Below, in pieces: positions 32,520 to 45,516 of a stretch of DNA of 64,000 nucleotides. The translations under genes and the position numbers were made by a program. Location: the NCBI GenBank assembly GCA_963513935.1, contig OY740773.1, positions 98,131,291 to 98,195,290 of the forward strand. Reading direction: 5' to 3'. The notes beneath the pieces are model-generated. The model had not been told where the DNA came from and searched no databases. It worked only from the letters and a program-made list of their open reading frames with translations. Origin of the DNA: Aphrophora alni. Taxonomy: Eukaryota; Arthropoda; Insecta; Hemiptera; Aphrophoridae. Numbering within the stretch: position 1 is the stretch's first letter; each line of letters starts with the position of its first letter.

Positions 32520-35500
32520 TTTTTAAAAACTCTTTCTATGTCATGTAATGTATGAATGTTTAATTTCACTTATTAACTTGCTTGGGGTTTGTTTCATTGG
32601 TTTTAGTCATTCATTGATTTGGATATATTCAACCTTTTAAGATAGTGTTTAATGTCTTTTTACACCAATAACTCGATTATGAACATGGCGTTTTTGGTAA
32701 GATACTGATCATTACTATGGAAATATGACTTGAACGTGTTTGTAAGGAATGTGTGGTCTACTGGTGGTAGGTTAATTTTAAGTCCTACCCTAGCTATCAA
32801 TCCATTATCTAATCATCTAAATACATTGGCTTGTATATCATGGCTAACTGATTAAGTCAATTGAAGGGGAAATGCTGGCAGAGCAGATAGTAGAGTAATT
32901 GCCATGGAAATATTTGGGGACAAGTTTCTCTCCACTCCCCATCATAATTTAAGTCATCTCTCCACATCCTTAGTCACTACTTTATAGAAAAATCATTAGA
33001 ACCAATTTCGAGATAATCAGAATTTTGTATTTTTTCGATGAAGTATCTTTAAAGTTTGAGTAACTTAAAAATGGAAAAATAAAGTTTAGAGTATTATTTA
33101 GAATGTCACCCAAATTAGTTGAATTATTTTGATTGTAGGTTCAGTGCATGGTAAACAGATATGTCAATCCAAAAACGTTTCTTTTTATTTGTGCTAAAAA
33201 AAAAAATACAACCTATTAATAGTTATAAACTTTTCGAACTCAATTTTGTTTCAAATTTTACAGAATATTTTGTACCACATGTATATTACGTGAAAAGTAA
33301 ACATACTAGACTTATTTCCATATAATGTTTGACTTCAAATAATAATAATCGACATTTTCTTAACCTAACATGAACAATTAAAACATGGTTCTTATAAAAT
33401 ATTGGTACAAAGTGTCAAGAAAGTAGTAAGTGAAATTGAATTTGATACCATCAATATAGTCAAATATTTAAAATAGTGTACAGCATTTATTTCATATCAC
33501 AGGTTAGAAATACTTTAAATAATATTATATGGTTGTTAATATAATTTTAGATCCCTTGCTAGTCAATAAAATGCTTTAGTAATTAAGGATTAATTTCTTA
33601 AAATTTTCTATAGGAAAACAGTGGTTATAGGCACAAAAAAAAACACTTTTTTTTTAAATAATACATATGTCGTAATTTTCTGGTGTAAACATCTCTATTT
33701 GTCGATTTTTAAAATTAATCCTTTATTATTTTTTTATTAAAGTGAGTATCAAGTAGTGTATTGTACAGATTATCATAACTGAAATAGTTTTTTTTTTATT
33801 TATTTTTTTTTTTTATTTTATTTTTTTTTTAATTATCTACCAGGTATTAAAAAATCTAAATAATCACCATCTTTTAATACCGTAACCCTAACTAAGAAAG
33901 GTTATATATTATGTTATTAAGAAAGGATATTTTTATTTATGTTAGTGTAAAAATATCTTTACTCTTAATCTTTTCATAGATTTTAAATCGGGCAAAGGTA
34001 AAATTACATAAGTTACTTTTCTGTAAATTGTTTGGCTCCATAAATTTATTGTTTATAATATGTGTTAGATTGTATAATTATATTTTAGCTTTTCAAACTA
34101 TTAATGGTTCAATTAAATATTTTTAACTCTCAATGACAATGGTACCAATTTAGGTGAACTTTAAGTATGAGGCAGCTTGTAAGGTATAAAACAAAAATCA
34201 TTTCTAAGGTTACCATAGCTGAAAATTGTTGCTAAGCAATCTCTGCATCTTGTACAATATGCTAAACATACAAATGGTTGGAAGAGAGAAATAATGTTGT
34301 TAATGGATGGCCTGCCACAACAGTTTTTACTTCCAAATTGTACTACTTTAATTCCGACTCTAAATAAAATTGACATATTTTAATAAATTGGTTTTTGTTT
34401 ATAAGTGGTACCAGGTGTTTTTCTACATTCAATGTAGTTTACAATTAATTAAACCATACTTATTTGATGTTATTATACCCAAACAAAATTATACACATAG
34501 TGAATCTTCATATACCGGTAATAAAAAACTATATTATGGACCTGCATAGGCTCCATAATCAGATTAATTCAATCATTATAACTCCTTTACTTGTTGGTCT
34601 TGGTTTTAAATTTCCAGTTGTATAACTAAAAAATAGAGTAATATTTATAAAACCAAAGTGTGGGTAGGCCACACAATATTTAGCTTCAAAATATGTGTAC
34701 AGCAATTTTCAAATATATATGGAACATTGAAATCTACTGCAATTAAAAAATGTATATAAATATATAGAGTTGGATGATTAGGTGTAAATAAATCAAACGG
34801 AAAAATCTTCCATTTTGAAAGAGAACTATAATAATGAAGTAAGATACCTCTGTGAAGATGTCTAATAAATTTGTCTTATATCTAATATCGTCTGTACAGT
34901 ACTATGTTTATAGGTCATAGAAATATTTTTAATTGTCATTTGATTGTTTAAATTCTAAACAGTTAATTTAGGCCTATGAATTTGGAAATCTACTCTTTTT
35001 TTTAACACACATTTTTATTTACAACTTATATATAAACATATATCATTTAATAAAAAATATAATATTTTAGTCAGTGTGGTCATAAACACAAATTTAATTT
35101 AAATTACGAGCAACTATTTTTGTATTCTAATACATCATTTGTATTCCTATAATATTGCTTATCTAGATTTTGTTATGTATATTTTTATATTATTTAATAT
35201 TAGTGCAAAACACAAAATGCCTTTTAAACTAAATGTATTTTTACTTAGTGAAAGAAATATATATTGCGATCAGTGGCGGTTGTCAACATCCGAGATTAAA
35301 GAATGTACACCGATCCCAACCTGAGAAGTAATTTATAGCTCTATTTTTGGTTCATATAGTGTGATCATACAGTAAAATTCCAGTAACCCTCTATTTTGTT
35401 AATAAATGGAATTAAAACATCTAAATTTGGAAATCTTAGTTTAGGCATAGATTCTACTTTATAATCTTAATCCCCCCCCTCCGTATAAGGGGTTGTTTGT

Positions 35501-36210
35501 AATTAAGATAGTCAGCTCAAATATCTATAAATGGAATGGAGGTATTGTGTTACATCATTTACAGGTCTTGATTAGAAGAGAAAAATGAAAAAAAAAAAAT
35601 CAAACCCCTGCAGCTACATTTGTTATATAAAATATCACAGTTAAAAAAAAAAAAAAAAAAAAGTGATTTTATTTCATTTTTAGAATTTTATAAAGTACAA
35701 TGTTGCATTTAAAGTTTAAACATTAATAATTAGAGAATTTCATGAGTAATGAAAAACTGTTATATTGTTCTGTAGGACCATGGATGTAGAAATAGTCAAT
35801 AAAATACATTGTTTTTTTTTTTAGACATTAGAATATTAATTAAAAAATATTATTAATAAATAAAACATATCACAAATTAGAATAAATACATAATAATAAT
35901 AAATCATAATAAGGAAACAGAAAATTTTAAGTTAAATATATAAATAATATAATTAAATAATAAACATAAAATAGTCACTTGTAAATAAATCATATTAATA
36001 AAATATAAAATAAAAGTGTAAAAGTATGCTGGTCTTGAGATTTAAAAAGAGTTCTCCTTCATTATATAAACCCCCTAAATAAAATAATCCTTACAACAGT
36101 AAGGCTGTTGTTAAAAGACTTATAATTTTGTAATTTTTTTAATATGATATCAACAATGGCATATTACAATGGTCATCCTACCTGGAGCTGTTTTTATCTA
36201 TATATTTTAT
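32520..36210. other. AT-rich region without recognised features
   Basis: Low-complexity T-runs near 33789-33832 and A-runs near 35588 and 35644. No recognisable gene, SINE or terminal repeats; short frames lack motifs. Confidence 0.4.
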
Positions 36211-36215
36211 TTACA

Positions 36216-36412
36216 CCTTGTTTAAGGTCATCATAAAATCTTATTAAAAAAGGAAGAAAAGAATACAAAATAGAGACTCCTAGCTCTTGCATACTCTAAT
36301 AGTGTCAGAGTTGGAAAAGAACAATAGTTGGTTAAGACAGACCTTGAAAGATGAAAGATGGGGTTTTAACCTAAGGCAACATGAAAAAAATGTGCAAATC
36401 CAGCTAGCTATA
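36216..36412 (-). mobile_element. SINE copy, head truncated
   Basis: Minus strand: GCTAGCTGGATTTGCAC, then CAACTATTGTTC, CACTATTAGAGTATGC and a tail ending ATGATGACCTTAAAC. Confidence 0.65.
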
Positions 36413-36419
36413 GATAGGT

Positions 36420-37215
36420 TTTTATATATAATATGTAAATATTAAATTGAAGTGAAGCTGCAAGTATCACAATCAGAATTGTTCATTTTAGAAATTCTTT
36501 CTATTTTAATATTTCTAAATTATTATTGTGATTTCCAAATTATCACTGTACATCGTAACTACTTCAAAATGTGGATTTACTCCAAATGATATGTTTATAA
36601 AAAGCTGATCAGCGTTTTACATAAAAAATGTATTTGCAAAGCTCCGTTTTAATCTTTGAACGGCGCACATATTGTATTGTTTTAATGGAATCGCGTTTTC
36701 TTTTCACAAATTTTCTCTATTCATCAAGACCTTTAAAATGATGACAAACCCCCTTACTATTTAAGATATTTGAATTGACACCTAAAGGATGAGGGTGAAA
36801 AAAGTTGTTAAAAAAATTAGTCTAAAATGACTCCCAAAATTGAGTTTTTATTCTAATTATTTAAAAAGTTAAGACCCTATGATTATACACTGTTTATGAA
36901 ATGAAAATAGGGCTCTAATTAAATATGTAAATATTTTTGCAAACTATTTTTTTATAAAACATTTCATAAAAAGTGTCTAAGGTTATCTCCAATTTGAAAA
37001 CACATGAAAAACTAAGCAATTAGGTAAAAAAAAAATCAATTTGAATTTTTAATAGAAATGTTGGTTTTCAGGTAACTTGAAAATAGTTTTTAGAATGTAT
37101 TGTCTGTCATTGTGCAGCACATTACAATCCGAACGAATTGCATTGATTTCTATCAAATTTGGTGACCATATCTTTATCCAGGTTTTTTAACTTTTCATAA
37201 TTCAGTATTTCTTTT
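36420..37215. other. AT-rich unassigned sequence
   Basis: No feature recognised. Confidence 0.4.
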
Positions 37216-37221
37216 TTTGTT

Positions 37222-37296
37222 TACAGGAAAAAACCTCTTGGTCATCATCGCCTTAAAAAAAAATTAAGAAAAGCATAATATATAAAGAACCCTGGT
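37222..37296 (-). mobile_element. SINE 3' fragment
   Basis: Only the linker and tail: the complement of ACCTCTTGGTCATCATCGCC and TAAGAAAAGCATAATATA. Confidence 0.65.
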
Positions 37297-37974
37297 TGTA
37301 AAAAAAATACAAAAATTGGATTTGCTCTAACGAATATCATTTTCATTTTCCAAATTAGTGATGAAGTGATATCATTTAAAAACTTTATTTTGGCATGTTC
37401 AGTTGTCACAGTTGCCCAATATTGACCTATTTTTTTTATTTTTGTGTGTCAAATTTGGAATGTTTTCTGGATTTTTATTATTCCTTTAAATGTATTGTTA
37501 CAAAAAAAAAAAAAAAAAGGAAATTTTAAAAAGGTAAACAGAAAACATTAGATGAAATTTGGAGGCAGGGTACTATGAATTTCTGTAGATACAAGTTGTA
37601 TAATATTAAACAAGGATTCCAAATAGAGGGGAGGAGCATCATTAAACTACTATTGTGTGAATAGTTAATCCTTACATTCTATGCAATCTTAGATTTGCTA
37701 TATATTCCAGAAACTATAATGAAATAAATAAACCTAAAATACGGTATATTCTGATGATCAAGACCTCTGTTACCAGTTGTAAAACTAAGTTTAAACTGAT
37801 CAGTACTATTTAGATTATAAAATATAAATTATATAAATCAATGTATTTAGTGTAATTGTAGTGTAGTAATACTGTCTGGAAATAAATTTGTTTATAAATG
37901 GATGTTACTTTTGTGTATTGATTCTTTATTTATAGGCCTATACAGAGAGTCTAAAGTTCGTTTTTTCTTCTTAT

Positions 37975-38217
37975 TGTTTAAAACCAAAAAACCTCTCGGT
38001 CATCATCTCCTTATATATAAAAAAAGAAGAAATGAAGATAAAATAAAGATCCCAGCTCTCAAATATCATGAGGATCGGAAAAGAACAAGAGTTTGTCAAG
38101 AGAGACCTGATAGGAAATATAAGAGAGATCTAACCTAAGATTACATGTAAAATAGGTTTAAAGATCCAGATAGGTATTGTCAAGCCCGTACTTACTATAT
38201 ATGAGCCCCTAAGGGCA
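37975..38217 (-). mobile_element. SINE copy, near full length
   Basis: Head with GGGGCTCATATATAGTAAGT, then CTATCTGGATC, CTTAGGTTAGATCTC, CTATCAGGTCTCTCTTGAC and tail AAGGAGATGATGACCGAGAGG. Confidence 0.8.
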
Positions 38218-38383
38218 TGTGTGTATAAAAGCTCTCCACTACCAGTTTCAAAAGGAATTTTATTAATGACAAATATAAAATTTAATTTAAATGAATAAAT
38301 TGTCTTTAGAACTAGAATTTGGAATTGATATGTTAAAGGTTTGCATTGCTGAGTGAGAATTGCTCCTGAACTGAGTTACAGTA

Positions 38384-38425
38384 GGCAATGATGACCGAGA
38401 AGTTTTCACCTTTAAACAAAGTAAA
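38384..38425 (+). mobile_element. SINE tail fragment
   Basis: AGGCAATGATGACCGAGAAG and TTTTCACCTTTAAACAAAG only: the part shared with the LINE 3' end. Confidence 0.6.
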
Positions 38426-38643
38426 AAATTTAGTAAAATCATAGCATAAATCATGTTGAATACACATCTTTGCACTCTAAAATATTCATATCTGGCGTTT
38501 TATTTTGTTTGTCCCATATGTTTTATTGTCTGGCACTTCGTGGATGAAGAATCACATAGTCAATAATTGGGCATGCCTTGTATAATCGTTAGCCCAGGCA
38601 ACTCAAATTAAAGCGAGTTCCAAGTGTAAGCGGGACTAAAATA

Positions 38644-39059
38644 CAGTAGACTCTCATAAATCCGGACTATTGTGGCAGACGGCCGGTCCGAATTCTGAAA
38701 AATTTGGATTTCCCACAGTCAGCTGCGGGGCCGATACGAGCGGTGATAAGCCGCATATGCAATCGCTACCGGTCATGCCGATACCCAACGACACTTGTTA
38801 CACTCTGACACATTAACTAATGGTATTGTTACTGTAATGTACATATAATACAGTACTGGACTGCAATTAAGTAAACCACAGGGTAGGGCGTGTCAATTAC
38901 CGTGTGGAAACTTCCACTGCCCATGAATCATTACAAAATACGTCATTCATGCAATGCAGAAGATCGCGTGAAAATTGAAGGCTCTAAAGCGGCAAATTGT
39001 TATAAAAAAAATTTTACCGTCCAGTCCAGATTTCGTGATCCGAATTTGAGAGTCTACTG
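38644..39059. mobile_element. Tigger-type MITE, 416 bases
   Basis: The ends CAGTAGACTCTCA and TGAGAGTCTACTG are perfect inverted repeats over 13 bases and continue imperfectly with TCCGGAC/GTCCAGA. TA lies outside both ends (38642-38643, 39060-39061). The interior has no transposase frame. Confidence 0.8.
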
Positions 39060-39061
39060 TA

Positions 39062-40730
39062 TATGTCTTCACAGACCTTTTAAACTTAGAGGTAAGTTCC
39101 GGTACAGTTCCTCACTTCCAGGTTGGTAGTGACTAATTGCCCAAGTACACATGACTCGGTCTGACTTCATCAGTTATGGGTTCCAACCCGCATAAACATC
39201 TGCTTGTTAGGCACAGCTAGGTGGCCAGTTCCTGTTTAATCAAACTCTTTACATGATCAGCAGTGAAAAGCACACATCAGTATCCACACATGTGATTCCG
39301 CCAAGGCAATTAGAATGGATATTACCATTCTTAGACAATGGTCCTTGAAAATAATCTCACGGGATGGGTAGTTATTTATTATGCAACTAAACTTGTGACA
39401 ATATACTACATCAAGATAACTTAATGAATTTGGACAGTGAGAAATCAAAATTCGGAAACTGATTAAAACATTGTGGAATAAAACATTGAAAGTATTTGAT
39501 CATTGGAAAAAGTACAGATCTCAAAAAATCAATAATCCTCAAAGTTCTAATGGCAAACATGGCAGAACAATATTGACAACATTCACACTGATCAGTTTCA
39601 TAAGTTGGATGGAATCATTTAAAGTGCAGACTACTAATAATGTAAGATTTTGTAGTTGCTGTCTTTGTTGAGAAATAGGTGTCTGGTGTCTCGCCAAGTA
39701 AGTTTTAGACTGGGTTTTAACAAAACACTTCAGAGTCGAAAGGCAGAGTTTTTAATTTTAATGTGAATGAACGAGAACAGTAAAAAATGTATCACATAAG
39801 TTGTAGATCCCCACTAACTTTTGAGAACTTGTAACATGGTTTTTATTGCAGCGTTTCTTCAAATTACACAAGTGGATTATCCAGTACTAAACTAAAGAAT
39901 ATAACAATTGAAGAGGTTTGTAATTGATTTCAATAAAAATAACATGGGCTGATTGTTCTATAAAAAATGACAAAGCAATACATTTAATTAAGAACAAGAG
40001 AAATTAAGTCCTGTATATTTTGAACATGATTGGTTTATAACTAAGTGACAAGCTCTTTCAGCTGTTGTTACTCGCGTATACATAGCGAAGTTCATCAAAA
40101 GAGTGGACATTAAGTAATGCTGTTGATTGATACAGCAAACAAGCACACAACTCTAAGGGCCACCATTTTCATAAAAAACGATCTGACAATAGAGCTCCTA
40201 CACACTCTGAAATATTTGTTAATAAGGAAGTATTGTTTAAATACAAAAATACTGCTATTTATAATCCAAGATTTTAATGTATTCAGAATTGAGAATTCCT
40301 CTTCGTCAAACTATAAATAGCAAATTCATCTTTAATAGGACAATTACCTAACAATAATGTTAGGTCATTTAGATTCTTAAGCAAAATTTTCTATCTGAGA
40401 AAACAATTATTAAATCAAGAGACATCACCAGAAGAAAGTGTCATAGGGGCATTTCACTGGCACACAAAACAGACCACCCAAGTCTTTTTGTCCAGGCATA
40501 GATTATAAAACCACAACTCAACAGTTGTCCAATCACACATAGAAATCCCTAAATTAGTAAGTGGTGAAACAGTCATTGAGCAGAATCAGAGCTAAATTAG
40601 ATTTTATTTTCTCTATGGAGTTTTTGAGAGAGCTGTAGGTTTTAGATTACCATAAATACTATTGGGCATTAACTTCACTGTGCTAGTCACCATTTATGTA
40701 TTAAGTAATTCCTTAAAGGAGCTCACTATA
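39062..40730. other. unassigned AT-rich sequence
   Basis: No recognisable exon or repeat. Confidence 0.4.
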
Positions 40731-40737
40731 CTGAGTA

Positions 40738-40978
40738 TGGAAGTGACATTTCCAAAGGACTCTAGTTCGATCTACACTTTTTTTTCCATGGAGTCTTGAG
40801 TTAGATTACATAAAATTAATTTATCTTTCTTATCAGGTCTCTCTTGAGCAACTCTTCTTCTTCTCTTCCAAAGCCGATGCTATTAGGTTACACGAGGGTT
40901 AAGGATCTTTATTTTATGATCATTTCTTCTCTTTTTTTTAAATGATAATAGAGATTGTCACCTTTAAACAACAAGGAA
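40738..40978 (+). mobile_element. SINE copy, diverged
   Basis: GTTCGATCTACAC, GGAGTCTTGAGTTAGAT, TATCAGGTCTCTCTTGAGC, GATGCTATTAG, and a tail with CACCTTTAAACAAC in which the GATGATGACC part is diverged. Confidence 0.7.
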
Positions 40979-41023
40979 AAATATCACAGTAAAATATTAA
41001 TCAATTATATAGAACTGTTTAAA

Positions 41024-41215
41024 GATGAAAAGCCCTCAGTCATAATTGTCTTATAAAAAGAGGAGAAAATAAACATAAAATAAAGACTAGCCCTTGAATA
41101 ATTTAATGGCATTACTCGACATCAGAGTTGAAGAGAACAAGAATTGGTCAAGAGAGACATAAGATTTTTTCTTCTTGTTTTAAAATGTGAAAAATTTCTG
41201 TCATCTCCGCCTTAT
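41024..41215 (-). mobile_element. two SINE fragments
   Basis: A 3' part at 41024-41165 (minus: TCTCTCTTGACCAATTCTTG and linker to a tail with ACAATTATGACTGAGGG) abuts a second tail-only piece at about 41190-41215 (minus: AAGGCGGAGATGACAGAAAT). Confidence 0.6.
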
Positions 41216-41219
41216 AGTT

Positions 41220-42100
41220 GTATTTCGTTACAAAATCGATTTAACCCTCTCTACTTTTAAATTTATTCATATATTTAGGTTGTAAAAATATATATTGAAG
41301 GCTGTAAAAAGTCCGGTAATTTTCTAAAGCAGTGTGACCACCAGCAAACCCTATTTATTATTTTTTGCATATTCTTAAAGAGCACAATCCAATGAACAAG
41401 AAAATGTAAAAAGTTAAGCACCATGTGCTAATAAATAAGAAAGAGCGAGCTCAAAAAGTTGAAAAACTGAAGATAATATAATAACCTAACCTATTCGCAG
41501 AGTTACTGGGCATCATACTTCAGGCGAATTGAAAAATTTCAGTCAGAATTTCGATGTATAAATTTAGAATTATCCAAAAAATCCCCTTTTCGCATTCACA
41601 AAGTACGATGGACAATACCTTCGCAATTGGTTAGGTTAGGCCAGGTTATGATATTAACCTTACTTTCTCAACTATTTGAAGCTCATGTTTTTCCCATTTA
41701 TTGGCACTCATATATGCTTTATTTTTCTTGTTCGGTGTATATACTTTTTCTCTTATCTAATATGTAATGACAGGGTATGGCTACGGACACTGTGAATAAT
41801 TTTGCCATTCAATCAGAATAACTAACTTCACTTAAGACTATTTTTACCTATAGCCTACTAATAATAACTAGTGTACTTTCAGACACCGTCCTTTTCAAGA
41901 GCCTTCAATACACCAGCTTGAAATGGTTGTGTTTAATAAGAAGTTTAAATCATTTTATTTATTAGGCCTACATGTAACATTAAAAACAAAATCTGTCAAG
42001 TTTCTGAAGTAACCCTATTTTAGTTAATATTATTTATAAGTTACTTATGACTAAAATTTAGTTTATTTTCATTTTTTAAGTAAAATAACTTCAACTTCTT
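41220..42100. other. region 3' of the TSSC4-like gene
   Basis: AT-rich. On the minus strand AATAAA at 41959-41954, about 180 bases past the stop codon, is a candidate polyadenylation signal. Short TTAGG-like motifs near 41630. Confidence 0.4.
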
Positions 42101-42140
42101 AACACCAAAAAATCTCTGTCCTAAGGGCCTATTCACTAAA

Positions 42141-42851
42141 CTATTCATCCTCTTCTTCTTCAGCCAAATGGTCCAATTTTATTTCTTTTATTACATGATC
42201 TTTTTCAGTATTTCTTTTAACATTCTTCTTCACAAACTTTTTCTGGCCTACAACATATTCAGGCATAATCAGCTTACTGCTTCGGAAACAAGGTCCTTCA
42301 TCTTGAGCTGGAAAGTCACTACTTTCGGTTTTTACAATTTTTGGCTCTTTACAATTAAAGCCTACTTTAGTTGGACATTTAAATAGTATTTGAGATTTAG
42401 AGTCATCAATATCCATAGAACCCATCAATTCCTTTCGAGACTTTAGTTCCTGCATAAATGACAAAGCAGCTGCAGTATTGCTCTGATCTGACATATCTTC
42501 TGGCGACACATCACTTAGACTATATTTTGTCCACTTATGAGGATTTCTTTTGTGATCGGGAATGTCACGTTTAAATCTTGCTGGTGGTGGAGCTTCAGGT
42601 CTTTTAAAAATACTTTCTTTACCTCTAAAATGTTTTGTTTCAAGTTTTAATCTTTTATTTGGATTGGAGAAATGAGACCTGTAATTATTTTTATAATCTA
42701 CAAAACCTTCATTATTATGCTGCTTGGGATTCACCAATGGTTCATTGTCTTCAACTGCTTCATCCAATTTGGCAAATATGTTTTTTTGCCGATCAGAAAA
42801 GTTATTGTCTCCACTGTTTACAAAAAATTTTTGCTCTCCAGAACTAAACAT
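42141..42851 (-). CDS. TSSC4: TSSC4-like U5 snRNP assembly factor
   Basis: A single-exon frame of 236 residues with ATG at 42851 and TAG at 42141. Conserved blocks in order: FRGKESIFKRPEAPPP (about 75-90), NPHKWTKYSLSDVS (103-116) and DQSNTAAALSFMQEL (122-136). These match the central domain of the TSSC4 family, whose human member is a nuclear chaperone for U5 and tri-snRNP assembly in pre-mRNA splicing. The rest is hydrophilic and probably disordered, with a lysine-rich stretch and an acidic EEEEDE end. Length is somewhat below that of vertebrate homologues. The frame is intact and unlike the surrounding transposon DNA, so this is the best host gene in the window. Confidence 0.82.
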   Translation of the reverse strand: MFSSGEQKFFVNSGDNNFSDRQKNIFAKLDEAVEDNEPLVNPKQHNNEGFVDYKNNYRSHFSNPNKRLKLETKHFRGKESIFKRPEAPPPARFKRDIPDHKRNPHKWTKYSLSDVSPEDMSDQSNTAAALSFMQELKSRKELMGSMDIDDSKSQILFKCPTKVGFNCKEPKIVKTESSDFPAQDEGPCFRSSKLIMPEYVVGQKKFVKKNVKRNTEKDHVIKEIKLDHLAEEEEDE

Positions 42852-42859
42852 AATTATTT

Positions 42860-44435
42860 ACTTTATTCAGTAATATTATTAATATGTAAAAGTTAAAAAT
42901 ACACACTGAAATGTTGCACATTAAGTGATGATTACTCTTAAATAATTATGAGAAGTTTTAAGTCACATATTCATATCATATATAAAATACCACTAACAAT
43001 TACACAGCATTGTCTTATTGACATTTAGAATATTTTATTTTTTGTCTGTACTTCAACAGATAAGAGAATCACAGAACCTACCGCAAACGATGAATGTAAG
43101 ATTGATCATCAGCTGACAATGCCTAGATTTTTGTTAGATTAAAGATCCCATCCAACGCTTACGATTATGGCTTTCATGGTGATTAGTACAAATCCAACAT
43201 AGTATTCGTGAAGTTTAGCATTTAAACCATTACTAGCCGTGAAGTTTAATAGTTGTGAAGTCATACCATCACACCATGTTATTGATAAAACATAGTCTAA
43301 ATAAACTATTTAGGTAAAGTTTCCATAACGGCCGTCTAGGATGCCACAATTAAAATTTTGCGATTTCTGAATACTGTATTTAAATAATTGTAAATCTGTA
43401 GAATTCGTGAACTCCAAAGTCAAAATGGCGTTTTCAATACAAAACCTTAGTTTTTACTATTATAATTAATATAAAGATATTTGTTTTACAAAAATGATGA
43501 GTTTACTTTACTCAATATTCCAATAATTTGTGAATTTTGGCCTGGTTTCTGTATAAAAATCTTCTCAGACATTATTTGGAATATATTTAATTAATCAATT
43601 TATATAGAAAATGTCATGTTATTTCAAAGAAATAAACTTTAAAAGTAATCATATACTAAAATCAGTAGTGGTGATAATAAATAACTATGTATTGTTGTTA
43701 ATAAGAATCAATATAAAGCTTTTAGTATGTTATTTATGGAACTATTGTAGTTTTAACATCAGGCTGTGGTTCGGCCTTGTGAATGTCTTTGTCTTTGTTT
43801 GTACTTATATTTGGAGTTTGGACTTTCACTAATTCTCTTTAGTTAGGTTGAGTCGGTTTTAGCTTGTGGGCTTGTGGCTATTGGTTATTGGGCATTGGCT
43901 AGTAAGTGTACCCGATTTTATATGTAGTAAAACAAAGATCAAACTTGTGTAAGTAACTTATTATTTTGCGTTTCCACCTTAATTATTGTTGTTATAAAAT
44001 CTACGGTGTTTTACATATAGGGAAACATGGTGGTTGTGACAGTAAGGAAGTTGATAGAAAAACTACATTTTGTTGTAGGCCTAGTAGACTAGGCTCTTTC
44101 CCTAATAGTTCCTTAAAATAATAGTATCACCCTGTTAAAATTTTAGCATACATTACGTTGTTATATAATTTGAATAAAATAAAATATTTTATATATAATA
44201 TTGAATATTAAATATAATTTGAATTAAATACTTTAAGCAATTATCATAGTTTAATTATAAATTACTGTGTAAGATTATTTAATTCAAAATAATTGTAAAA
44301 ATCTATACTCTTGAATGGCATCAAATCAACCCATCAACTAGGCCTATGATAGAACTTGACAAAATGGCAGCTGTATAATATGTTTCATATATATTTATGG
44401 TTTTGTGAAACTATGCTTAGGTTATTTTTAGCCTA
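42860..44435. other. region 5' of the TSSC4-like gene, unassigned
   Basis: Should hold the TSSC4-like promoter and any 5' untranslated exon, but no clear core-promoter motif was identified. The rest is AT-rich and featureless. Confidence 0.4.
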
Positions 44436-44439
44436 AACT

Positions 44440-45516
44440 AACTTCCTTTGTAAACAATTTCCAAGATGTGGCCAGAATTAAGTGACCAATTTGAATACTA
44501 GTACCTAATATTATAATTATTCCATTTATTTAACAATACATCTGTTGATAAATGTTTACTTTAAGATGGCCTTATTTTTTTGATTTTATTTTTTTATTGT
44601 CTACTACATACCTTACATCATAAGAATATATAATGCTTTCCTTGCGCTGACCACTATTTCTCAATGAAACATCACAATTTAAAAACTATCAAATTTAGGG
44701 GTTTATAGGTTATACTTATGGCAAGACATAATAGGAATATCTCTTCGTTTGATGCATGTGCCTTCCACAATGACTAAGCTAGATCGCTATTTCATGACAT
44801 GACAGGTTTGGCCAGATGGCTATATATAATATAATAACCTGGCTAAACTTTTCATAAGTTTGATGAACTTAATAAGATCACTACTTTTCACTGAAAAATC
44901 ACAATCTAAAAACTTTTAAATTGAGGGGTTTATAGATTACACATAATGACAAGACATAATAGACATAAAAATATCGCATTACAATGACTAAGCTAGATTG
45001 CTATTAACCTGGCTAAATCTTTCATACGTTTATTGAATATACGTTTATTATATATAGCTACCTGGCCAAACCTTTCATATCAAGGTTTCATATCATGAAA
45101 GGTTTAGCCAGGTTAATATATAAACACCTGGCTAAACCTTTCGTAAGTTTATTTAAGTTAATAATTTGAAATTAGATCACGGATGTATAGATTGAAATAT
45201 CTTTAATGGCATGAGACGTAAAAGTGATCGTTTGTCATTAAGTCTAACCTATAAATACGTTAGATTTGATAGTTTTTGATTGTGATTTTTCAGTGAAAAA
45301 TAGTAATTGGCGTAAGGAAAACATTATCTATTCTTATGAAGTAAGGTATGTAGTAGAGGATAAAAAAATAAAATCAGAAAAATATGGCGCCACCTTAAAG
45401 TAAACATTTATCAATCGATGTATTGTTAAATAAATGGAATAATTATAATATTTGAGTATTCAAATTGGCCACTTAATTCTGAAGATACATTTTGGTAATT
45501 GTTTACAAAGAAAGTT
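44440..45516. repeat. foldback repeat with repeated ACCTGGCTAAACC motif
   Basis: Arms at about 44440-44800 and 45140-45516 are inverted copies: TTAAATAAATGGAATAATTA near 45428 faces TAATTATTCCATTTATTTAA near 44513. Between them ACCTGGCTAAACCTTTC and its complement recur about six times. Related arms occur at 55480-55915 and 62640-62988, so this is a dispersed family. No protein frame. Confidence 0.65.

Noticed and set aside
34161..34376. 71-residue minus-strand frame
   Set aside because: Cysteine-containing but no recognisable pattern, and it lies in AT-rich noncoding DNA.
38890..39129. 79-residue frame
   Set aside because: It lies mostly inside the Tigger-type MITE and crosses its terminal repeat.
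42101..42130. possible SINE tail next to the TSSC4-like stop codon
   Set aside because: Only about 12 bases agree (AAAAATCTCTGTC), too short to call.
42168..42896. plus-strand frames opposite the TSSC4-like gene
   Set aside because: Shadows of the minus-strand coding sequence without their own motifs.
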